The notes below the pieces were generated by a model, which searched no databases, was not told the DNA's origin, and worked only from the letters and a program-made list of their open reading frames with translations. Below, piece after piece: positions 33,197 to 39,624 of a DNA stretch of 64,000 bases; the first letter of the stretch is position 1, and each line of letters starts with the position of its first letter. Origin of the DNA: an uncultured Eubacteriales bacterium (GTDB taxonomy: Bacteria > Bacillota > Clostridia > Oscillospirales > CAG-272); contig CAKSNQ010000004.1 in NCBI GenBank assembly GCA_934476315.1, forward strand, positions 1 through 64,000. The letters are read 5' to 3'. The position numbers and the translations under genes were made by a program.

Positions 33197-33626
33197 GCGA
33201 CTCACTCCCGTCTGCATCTCTGCGTTTGTCTCTTCTCATTTTTCTCTTTTCTTTCCGTCCGCGAAAGTAGCGTCCGAACGCGCCCCACGGCGTTGCGGCG
33301 CGGCGGGACGGCTCGGGGAGCGTTGCGGCAGTGCGCGACAGGCGCACCTCCCGTTCCTTTTTGCGGGAGGACAGCGAAAAACGCGCCCAGCCCCTCGGTC
33401 TGTCCTCGGGCGTTTGCCGGGTCAACTGCTCCAACCGCGTCTCCAGCGCGTCAATGCGTGCCTCGGCTTGCGCGATCTGTTCCTCCAGCTCGGCAATCCG
33501 CGCTTGATAATCCTCCTCGGCGTGAACGAAATCACTGCACAGCGTCTCGATATACGCATCGACCTGCCGCGCCTTGTAGCCGCGCATGCTCTTTTTGAAT
33601 GTTGCCTTCTTTGGGCTTACATACAT
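33174..33626 (-). CDS. DivIVA-domain protein
   Basis: The 150-residue protein starts with the DivIVA lipid-binding pattern FKKSMRGYKARQVDAYIETL. A coiled coil follows (about residues 38-72, rich in Glu, Ala, Leu, Arg), then a basic disordered C-terminus. This suggests a membrane-curvature or cell-pole protein, but it is shorter than DivIVA/GpsB and the exact role is unclear. The start at 33626 follows a GGAAG site; the longer frame is unsupported. Confidence 0.75.
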   Translation of the reverse strand: MYVSPKKATFKKSMRGYKARQVDAYIETLCSDFVHAEEDYQARIAELEEQIAQAEARIDALETRLEQLTRQTPEDRPRGWARFSLSSRKKEREVRLSRTAATLPEPSRRAATPWGAFGRYFRGRKEKRKMRRDKRRDADGSESHDTLGAQ

Positions 33627-33758
33627 ACCGAGAACACTTCCTTTCTTTCTCTTTGACGGCGCGGCGCCCGCGCCCTGCAATCAACTTCATTGTATCATAT
33701 CCCCCTCGCCCATATATGAACGTTTTGTGAACTTTCCACCGGAAGCATGGCAAAGCCA

Positions 33759-33788
33759 TAAAAAAAGCCGCCGGATATTTCCGACAGC
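33759..33788 (-). terminator. Terminator of the AEC transporter gene
   Basis: A 9-bp stem (with G-U pairs) ends in GGCGGC and runs into TTTTTTT on the minus strand (33766-33760), 14 bases after the stop codon. Confidence 0.8.
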
Positions 33789-33801
33789 TTGATTTTCCGT
33801 C

Positions 33802-34761
33802 TCACGCCAGAAGCGGGAGCAACAGGCAAAGGAGAGGAAGCGTGACGAGGCAGGAAATCGTGGAGAGCAGCACGATATTCGCCGCCGTTTTCTGCCCCTG
33901 CCCCAACATTTCCGCGAAGGAAAGCACCACGTTGGCGATTGGGCAACAGCAGAGAATGAGCATGACCTGCTTGAGGTACGGCTCGACCGGCAAAAAGAAC
34001 ACCGCGGCAAAGGCGATGAGCGGGAACGCGATATTTTTGATGATAACCATCAAGTACTGCATCCGGTCGCAGAACAGGTCGCGCACCCGGACCGTGCCGA
34101 GGCGCATGCCGAGCAGGAGCATGCAGAGCGGCGAGGAAAAGTTTCCGACCAGCTCCACCATGCTCCCCACCGACTCCGGGAGGAGGATATTGAGAAAAAA
34201 AAGCGGAAGCGCGACCGCGGCGGAAAAGGTATTCGGATTCAGAAACACCTTTTTCAGACTGATATGTTTGCGATCCCGCGTGATGATTGCGGAGCCGACG
34301 GTCCAACAAAGCGCATTCATGACCAGCGCCGCGATGGCGGAGTACATCGCCGCCTCCGGGTGCTCCGGCATGATGGCGCGAAGCATCGGGACGCCGAAGA
34401 ACCCGCAGTTTCCGAAACAGGAAGCAATGACAAAAATGCGGTAGCAGACCTCCTCCTGTCGCCGCCGGAAGATCAGATAAAACAGGCACATGACCGCGAC
34501 CTGAAGAACGAGCGTCATCAAGAGGAAAATTCCTCCGCGGATCGCCATTTCCCGCACGCTGGAAACGCCGTCGTGAACCAGCTGTGTCGCCGCCTGGAAA
34601 GAGAGGACGGTCAGGCAGGGCTGGCACACATAAAGAAGCGTGGTGGCGAAGGCGGGAATGTGATTCTCCTTGATTTTCCCCACGCGCACGAGAAAATATC
34701 CCGGGCAGGCGTAGACAAGCATCATCACGACCGCGAAAAATGTAACCTGGAAATTTTGCAT
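33802..34761 (-). CDS. AEC-family transporter (auxin efflux carrier type)
   Basis: About 319 residues with roughly ten membrane spans in two halves, typical of AEC permeases. The N-terminal pattern is GYFLVRVGKIKENHIPAF, and the C-terminal half includes CCPIANVVLSFAEMLGQ. Bacterial members export or import small carboxylates such as malate; the substrate here is unknown. ATG 34761 has GGAGTG 10 bases upstream. The frame to 34875 would run through a tandem repeat and is rejected. Confidence 0.85.
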   Translation of the reverse strand: MQNFQVTFFAVVMMLVYACPGYFLVRVGKIKENHIPAFATTLLYVCQPCLTVLSFQAATQLVHDGVSSVREMAIRGGIFLLMTLVLQVAVMCLFYLIFRRRQEEVCYRIFVIASCFGNCGFFGVPMLRAIMPEHPEAAMYSAIAALVMNALCWTVGSAIITRDRKHISLKKVFLNPNTFSAAVALPLFFLNILLPESVGSMVELVGNFSSPLCMLLLGMRLGTVRVRDLFCDRMQYLMVIIKNIAFPLIAFAAVFFLPVEPYLKQVMLILCCCPIANVVLSFAEMLGQGQKTAANIVLLSTISCLVTLPLLCLLLPLLA

Positions 34762-34805
34762 GAGGGTAAAGCACTCCTTGGCATAGAACAGTATGAAAGG
34801 ACGGG

Positions 34806-34866
34806 GCGTCGAATGTCGCACGTCGAACGTCGGGCGTCGAACGTCGGGCGTCGAGCGTCGGGCGCC
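34806..34866 (+). repeat. Heptanucleotide tandem repeat
   Basis: Alternating 7-base units CGTCGAA and CGTCGGG, with minor variants, are repeated about eight times between the AEC transporter and oxidoreductase genes. No protein-coding role is seen. Confidence 0.85.
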
Positions 34867-34939
34867 AGATGTCAATCACCGGACATGGAACATTCGCATC
34901 CGCATCGAGCATCAGAAAACCGGTCTTCGGCAACGGACG

Positions 34940-35977
34940 TCAGGCGTGCACGCCGTTTGCGGCACGGAAGATGGCGTCCACCAGCTTTTGGGTCAGAAGC
35001 GCCTGCTCCATCATATGGCGGGCGCGACTGCCGTCGGGGTCGTTGTAAAAATCGGCGATCTGCACGGCGTGCGACGAGCCGTAGCACGCCTTGGCGCCGC
35101 AGAAGCAGGGTCCCTCGTCGTCGGACGCGGTAATGATGCGCCCGTCGTCATAGTGAATCCGGCAGTGACCGGCGCGGCTTTCCACCCGCGCATGCTCGCA
35201 CTTGATCGTCACGCGGATGTCCTCATCCTCCATATTGTTGATGGAAAAATAAAACAGTCCCACAGCGCCGTTTTCAAAGCGGATTACGCCCTCCGCCGTG
35301 TCCTCGACCTCAACGCGCGTGTCGCCGTGGTGAGAAACGGTTGCTTTGACCTGCGTCACGGGCGCGCCGGCAAACGAGCGCACAAGGTCGAGCGTATGGA
35401 TTGCCTGATTGATGATGACGCCGCCGCCCGCCGTACGGTAGGAAGCGCGCCAGTCGCCCGATTCATAATATTTCTGATCGCGGTGCCAGCAAACCTCGCC
35501 GCGCACCGAGATCACCTTGCCCATATCCCCGCGCGCGAGCGCGTCGAAAATGGCAACGTTCTCGGCGTTATAGCGATTCTGGAAAATCACACCGAGCCGC
35601 CGACCGGTCTGCTCGCTGACCTCCTTCATGCGAAGCGCCGCCTCGTAGGAGGCGTCCATGGGCTTTTCGGAGAGCACGTCCGCACCCGCGCGCATCGCGT
35701 CGATCGCGACGATGCTGTGCAGATAGTGCGGCAGGCAGAGATGCACCGCATCCGGCTTGACTTCCTCCAGCATGCGATGATAATCGGTATAGTACACGCA
35801 GTTTCCCATCGCCGCGCGGTTGCGGGCGCGCTCCTCCACAAGGTCGCACACGGCGCACAGCTCGGTGTTCTCATTCTCCGTCAGCGCCTTGATATGGTTG
35901 GGGCTGATGACCCCGCACCCGATGACGCAAACGCGGTATTTCTTCCCTGCCTCTGTTTTTGTCATGTTTTCCGTCAT
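34940..35977 (-). CDS. Gfo/Idh/MocA-family oxidoreductase
   Basis: The 345-residue protein has an N-terminal Rossmann fold (VCVIGCGVISPNHIKAL) and the family motif with catalytic Lys (VLSEKPMDAS, about residue 105). The C-terminal alpha/beta domain has GGGVIINQAIHTLDLVR. It is an NAD(P)-dependent dehydrogenase, probably for a sugar, sugar acid or inositol-type substrate; none can be named. GAGG lies 8 bases upstream of the ATG. It is divergent from trxB. Confidence 0.92.
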   Translation of the reverse strand: MTENMTKTEAGKKYRVCVIGCGVISPNHIKALTENENTELCAVCDLVEERARNRAAMGNCVYYTDYHRMLEEVKPDAVHLCLPHYLHSIVAIDAMRAGADVLSEKPMDASYEAALRMKEVSEQTGRRLGVIFQNRYNAENVAIFDALARGDMGKVISVRGEVCWHRDQKYYESGDWRASYRTAGGGVIINQAIHTLDLVRSFAGAPVTQVKATVSHHGDTRVEVEDTAEGVIRFENGAVGLFYFSINNMEDEDIRVTIKCEHARVESRAGHCRIHYDDGRIITASDDEGPCFCGAKACYGSSHAVQIADFYNDPDGSRARHMMEQALLTQKLVDAIFRAANGVHA

Positions 35978-36028
35978 AAGAATGACCTCTTTCCTGCGGG
36001 ACTCGTCCGGTTGTGCGGAGCGGAACCA

Positions 36029-36058
36029 ACGCCCTCCGCAAAACGCGGCGGAGGGCGT
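36029..36058 (-). promoter_or_regulatory. Strong leader hairpin of the Gfo/Idh/MocA gene
   Basis: ACGCCCTCCGC and GCGGAGGGCGT form a perfect 11-bp stem with an 8-base loop in the transcript leader. No U-run follows, so it is not a simple terminator. Confidence 0.5.
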
Positions 36059-36123
36059 TCACGTCCCACTGTCTCCCGCCATTTTTGCTGATTTTCCGCC
36101 GGGGTCGGCAATATGTCGCGGAC

Positions 36124-36152
36124 ATTATAGCACATTGCAAAGCAAAATACAA
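36124..36152 (-). promoter_or_regulatory. Promoter of the Gfo/Idh/MocA gene
   Basis: TTGTAT (36152-36147), a 17-base spacer and TATAAT (36129-36124), giving a leader of about 140 bases. Confidence 0.7.
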
Positions 36153-36190
36153 GACTATCCGTTAAATTTTGCGCGCGTGGGCAAAATATG

Positions 36191-36220
36191 TTGACAGGAA
36201 CAAAATCCATATGCTACAAT
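36191..36220 (+). promoter_or_regulatory. Promoter of trxB
   Basis: TTGACA (36191-36196), an 18-base spacer and TACAAT (36215-36220) lie 38 bases before the start codon. Confidence 0.75.
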
Positions 36221-36258
36221 AAGGCAAAGACGCGGGGTGACCCGCAAAGGAGGACACG

Positions 36259-37185
36259 ATGGCACTTACCGATCTGATTATCGTCGGTGCAGGTCCGGCG
36301 GGCTTGACCGCCGCCCTGTACGCACGGCGTGCGCAAAAAAGCGTACTGCTCTTTGAAAAAGCCGTTCCGGGCGGGCAGATGGTCAACACCCCGGAGGTGG
36401 AGAATTACCCGGCGTGCGGGAGCATTGCCGGGTGGGAGCTGGCGTCAAGGCTCACGGAACAGGTGAGCGCGCTCGGAGTCACACCACGCTCCGAGGAGGT
36501 TATCCGCATGGAAAAGGACAAGGACGGCTTCACGGTCTTCACCGAAACCGACGCCTACCCCTGCCGCGCGGTCATTCTCGCGGGCGGCGCACTCCGACGC
36601 AAGCTGGGAATTCCGGGGGAGGAAGCATTCGCCGGGCGGGGCGTTTCCTATTGCGCGACCTGCGACGGCGCGTTCTTCCGCGGTCGTCCCGTCGCGGTCG
36701 TCGGCGGGGGCAACACGGCGCTGGAGGATGCGCTGTACCTCGCGGATCTGTGTCCGGACGTTCACCTGATTCATCGGCGCGACAACTTCCGTGCGCAAGC
36801 CATTCTGGTCGATCGCGTCCGCGCGCGGAGCAACATCCACACGCACATGGGGGTCGTTCCGGTCAGCATAGAGGGCGGGCAGAAAGTGAATCGCCTCGTT
36901 TTAGAAGACGCCAACGGCTTGCCGCGTGAGGCACTGTCGGTTGACGCCGTGTTTGTCGCCGTCGGGCTGTCCCCCGATAACGCGCGCTTTTCCCCTCCCG
37001 TCGCGCTGGACCCACAGGGCTATATCATCGCGAGTGAGGATTGCCACACGAGCACGCCGGGGATTTTCGCCGCAGGCGACACGCGCACCAAGGCACTCCG
37101 CCAAATTGTGACTGCCGCCGCCGACGGCGCCGTTGCCGCGACTGCCGCCATCGCGTTTCTTGACGGCGGCGGGTGCAGAGCCTGA
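36259..37185 (+). CDS. trxB: Thioredoxin-disulfide reductase
   Basis: The 308-residue flavoprotein has an FAD motif (IIVGAGPAGLTAALYARRA), the redox-active pair Cys132/Cys135 in YCATCDGAFF, and an NADPH motif (VAVVGGGNTALEDA). A late FAD motif (FAAGDTRTKALRQIVTA) follows. It reduces thioredoxin with NADPH. GGAGG precedes the ATG, and a promoter and terminator frame it as a single-gene unit. Confidence 0.95.
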   Translation: MALTDLIIVGAGPAGLTAALYARRAQKSVLLFEKAVPGGQMVNTPEVENYPACGSIAGWELASRLTEQVSALGVTPRSEEVIRMEKDKDGFTVFTETDAYPCRAVILAGGALRRKLGIPGEEAFAGRGVSYCATCDGAFFRGRPVAVVGGGNTALEDALYLADLCPDVHLIHRRDNFRAQAILVDRVRARSNIHTHMGVVPVSIEGGQKVNRLVLEDANGLPREALSVDAVFVAVGLSPDNARFSPPVALDPQGYIIASEDCHTSTPGIFAAGDTRTKALRQIVTAAADGAVAATAAIAFLDGGGCRA

Positions 37186-37202
37186 CAGTCAAATGCAAAA
37201 TC

Positions 37203-37247
37203 AAAGCCGCCCTCCGGAACCCAACGGTCGGCGCGACGGCTTTTTTG
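37203..37247 (+). terminator. Terminator of trxB
   Basis: AAAGCCG and CGGCTTT arms with TTTTTT (about 37241-37246) follow the trxB stop codon by 18 bases. Confidence 0.75.
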
Positions 37248-37273
37248 TATGATTATCCTGCGTGGGGCGTTTG

Positions 37274-38239
37274 TCACGAACCCTCCCACGGGTGCGGCGC
37301 CCGCGCGTCGTAGAGAGACATTTCCTGCGGGATCAGCGGGCAGAAGCGGACGCGAATGTGACCACGGTGACGGCAGACCTCAAAGAACATTCCTGTCTCC
37401 CGCGCAATGCGGTCGCACTCCTGCCACACTTTCGGCAATGGCGTACGGTTGCCGACCTCAATATCCATGGCAGGAAGCAACAGTTCCCGGTCCCACACCG
37501 GCGTGATCTGCTCGCGCCTGCGGGAGCGAAGCAACTCCAGCGCGCCGCAACACAGACAGCACATCATCCACTCGGCGCTACCGCACGGAAGCACGCCGGT
37601 GAACGGAACGGGATTGTGAAATTCCTCAAACCGATCGAGAATTTCCTCCTCCCCCAGCAAGGTCAGCAGTGCGAACATGGTTTTCATAATCCACCGGGAC
37701 AGCACGTGACGATTCCGGACATCGAGCTTTGTTTCGTCGCTGACGATATAGCGCAGGCGACGCATAAGCTGTGACAGCCAGACGACGGTATTCTCATCCT
37801 CCGCCCGAAGCTCGCCCGCGTCCTCCCCGCGCAAGCTGTCGCTCTGCACGACATGCCGGGGGAATGTATGCCGCAGTACCCGCAAAACGCTCTTTTCTCC
37901 GCCGAACAGCATCACGCCGACCATGGCGTCGGGCACGTCCGCTATGGGGAAAAGAAGCCCCAGCTTCTTTCCGTTCAGCAACCGGATCGCGAGCGCGATG
38001 CCGGAGGACTTTTCGGAAAATCGACGCACCTGCTGCCACTCCTCCGCCGCAATTTTGAGCGCGTCCTTCGCCGGGAGGTCAGTCTTGACTCTCCTCGGAA
38101 ATCCCCGGACGGACAGCAGGCGCTCTCCACGCAAAAGGAACAACGCATATGTCTCTCCGCACCGTGGATCATCGGTCAGATCCGACAGCACGATTCCACT
38201 TTTCACATCATAAACTGCAGACTTCTTTGTCGGTTTCAT
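37274..38239 (-). CDS. Protein of unknown function
   Basis: I do not recognise this 321-residue protein. It is soluble, with no signal peptide or membrane span. It contains a small Cys cluster (MMCCLCCG, about residue 240) and a basic segment LRSRRREQ after it. The N-terminal half has repeated Leu/Arg-rich helices (FLLRGERLLSVRGFPRR). ATG 38239 has GGGAG upstream; the longer frame is unsupported. The neighbours, trxB convergent and a tRNA unit upstream, give no functional hint. Confidence 0.6.
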   Translation of the reverse strand: MKPTKKSAVYDVKSGIVLSDLTDDPRCGETYALFLLRGERLLSVRGFPRRVKTDLPAKDALKIAAEEWQQVRRFSEKSSGIALAIRLLNGKKLGLLFPIADVPDAMVGVMLFGGEKSVLRVLRHTFPRHVVQSDSLRGEDAGELRAEDENTVVWLSQLMRRLRYIVSDETKLDVRNRHVLSRWIMKTMFALLTLLGEEEILDRFEEFHNPVPFTGVLPCGSAEWMMCCLCCGALELLRSRRREQITPVWDRELLLPAMDIEVGNRTPLPKVWQECDRIARETGMFFEVCRHRGHIRVRFCPLIPQEMSLYDARAPHPWEGS

Positions 38240-38283
38240 AGAGACTCCCTGTAATGAAAAATATGCAATCCTCAAAAATGGAA

Positions 38284-38314
38284 AAAATCCTGTCAAAATT
38301 CGACAGGATTTTCA
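38284..38314 (-). terminator. Terminator of the tRNA unit (bidirectional stem)
   Basis: AAATCCTGTC and GACAGGATTT form a perfect stem with a 7-base loop. T-runs flank it on both strands; on the minus strand it would stop the tRNA transcript. Confidence 0.75.
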
Positions 38315-38315
38315 G

Positions 38316-38699
38316 TGAGACGAACACCCGACGCTCCGGATGAAGCCACCCCGGTCTCACACCTCCACGTTGACGATTGCGTGCAGAGGACACTCGCGAA
38401 TAAGCACCGGCAGGCAAAGCACTGCTCTCGGCGGAGCACCGCCGGAAACCCCGACAGAACCGGTCGACCACATACCTTTGGGCATTTACCACGGAGAAAG
38501 GCAAGAAAGTCACACCCGAGCCGCATCGTTGCGGAATAAAAACCGGCACTCAGCCACACGCCCCGAAGATCGGTAAGAGCAACCCGCCGACAGTGGAGCA
38601 ACTCATCGCAAATACGAGCCACGCCATTGTGAGAGATGAAATTCAGCGTCACGCGCCGACCGGAACCGGAACGGCAACGTGCTGTTTTGGGAAATCCGG
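38316..38699. other. Gene-free stretch downstream of the tRNA unit
   Basis: No convincing coding frame, Shine-Dalgarno site or promoter is seen. Open frames here have unnatural composition. On the minus strand it is the 3' tail between the last tRNA and its terminator. Fragments resembling the tRNA-flanking repeat, such as CACACGCCCC near 38557, occur in it. Confidence 0.5.
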
Positions 38700-38833
38700 A
38701 CCGGAGCCAAAGCGGTTCCGATCCGGATGTTGAGCGATGTGGCTCCGGACTTGCACCCGAACCTCGGCATCGCGGCGGGAAACTCGGCACATCGCCACAC
38801 GCCCCTGACATTCGGGATGGCGAGCTGCCTCTC
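38700..38833 (-). repeat. tRNA-flanking repeat, copy A
   Basis: This segment shares blocks with 38945-39080: CCGAACCTCG near 38758, CACACGCCCC near 38795, and the CTGCC...CTCTGG junction next to the tRNA 3' end. It suggests that each Ala tRNA was duplicated together with its 3' flank. Confidence 0.55.
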
Positions 38834-38909
38834 TGGTGGACCTGGTGGGATTCGAACCCATGACCTCTGCGTTGCGAACGCAGCGCTCTCCCAACTGAGC
38901 TACAAGCCC
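38834..38909 (-). tRNA. tRNA-Ala (anticodon CGC)
   Basis: On the minus strand the acceptor GGGCTTG pairs with CAGGTCC. The anticodon stem CTGCG/CGCAG encloses loop TTCGCAA, the T-loop is TTCGAAT, and CCA is encoded. CGC reads codon GCG. Confidence 0.95.
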
Positions 38910-38944
38910 AAACTCACAAAGCGGAATCGGCAGGACGCCCCGCA

Positions 38945-39080
38945 CCCGTTCAATCAGACCCGGGTGCAGGCACTGCCTTCCGGTGGCACATCCGGACCGA
39001 AATCCGAACCTCGCCATCGGGGGATGAAATCCGGCACACGCTACACGCCCCCGACCATTGGGGGCGGCAACCTGCCGCTC
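38945..39080 (-). repeat. tRNA-flanking repeat, copy B
   Basis: It is similar to 38700-38833 over roughly 100 bases, with conserved CCGAACCTCG, CACACGC/CTACACGC and a final CTCTGG at the tRNA CCA end. It has no coding potential. Confidence 0.55.
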
Positions 39081-39156
39081 TGGTGGAGCATAGGGGACTC
39101 GAACCCCTGACCCCGACACTGCCAGTGTCGTGCGCTCCCAACTGCGCTAATGCCCC
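39081..39156 (-). tRNA. tRNA-Ala (anticodon GGC)
   Basis: On the minus strand the acceptor GGGGCAT pairs with ATGCTCC. The anticodon stem CGACA/TGTCG encloses loop CTGGCAG, and CCA is encoded. GGC reads GCC and GCU. Confidence 0.95.
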
Positions 39157-39163
39157 ATACGAA

Positions 39164-39192
39164 AATAAACTACCCATGCAGGTAGCTTATTT
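39164..39192 (-). other. Hairpin between tRNA-Ser and tRNA-Ala
   Basis: GCTACC and GGTAGT-type arms form a short stem followed by TTTATTTT on the minus strand. It may be a weak attenuator or a processing signal between the two tRNAs. Confidence 0.4.
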
Positions 39193-39195
39193 CGG

Positions 39196-39287
39196 TGGCG
39201 GAGAAGGAGAGATTCGAACTCTCGAACCGCTTTTAACGGTTACACGATTTCCAGTCGTGCGCCCTCGACCAACTAGGCGACTTCTCC
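39196..39287 (-). tRNA. tRNA-Ser (anticodon GGA)
   Basis: This is a 92-base class II tRNA on the minus strand. It has acceptor GGAGAAG/CTTCTCC, anticodon loop CTGGAAA between CACGA and TCGTG, a long variable arm (CCGTT/AGCGG region), T-loop TTCGAAT and encoded CCA. Confidence 0.95.
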
Positions 39288-39319
39288 ATCCGATCTGCGC
39301 TACTCACGCCGACTTCCAT

Positions 39320-39348
39320 ATCATATCACAAGGGCGGAGTTTTGTCAA
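39320..39348 (-). promoter_or_regulatory. Promoter of the tRNA-Ser/Ala/Ala unit
   Basis: TTGACA (39348-39343), a 17-base spacer and TATGAT (39325-39320) lie 33 bases before tRNA-Ser. Confidence 0.8.
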
Positions 39349-39390
39349 GAGCTTTTCGTCATTTTTTTCCGTTCTTTTTGCGAAAGTAAC

Positions 39391-39590
39391 GGGGCTGTTA
39401 AAAACCTCAATGCTTTTCACAGCCCATCAAACTGTCGGTCGGGCTTCCGGCATTTTGGCACGATCCTGGTCGTTTTTGCCCCCTATCTTTGACTTTTCGA
39501 CTTTTTTGACGGCAAAACGGCGGCGTCCGGTCACCGAGACCAACGTCGTCGGGACTGTTGAAAAATTCATATGAATTTTTCAACAGTCCC
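39391..39590 (-). repeat. Dispersed intergenic repeat, copy 2
   Basis: On the minus strand it starts with a perfect 40-bp palindrome (39551-39590; arms GGGACTGTTGAAAAATTCAT). The shared core follows (CGCCGTTTTGCC, CGACCAGGATCG, CCCGACCGACA), then GGGCTGT...ACAGCCCC. It lies 35 bases beyond the mannosidase stop codon. Confidence 0.8.
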
Positions 39591-39624
39591 GGGATTACCA
39601 TGAAGATGCCGACAGGATCGGCTC

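Noticed and set aside
38293..38811. Minus-strand 172-codon frame in the tRNA tail
   Set aside because: Cys/Arg/Ser-rich composition, no ribosome binding site, and overlap with tRNA-flank repeats and the terminator; it is not a plausible protein.
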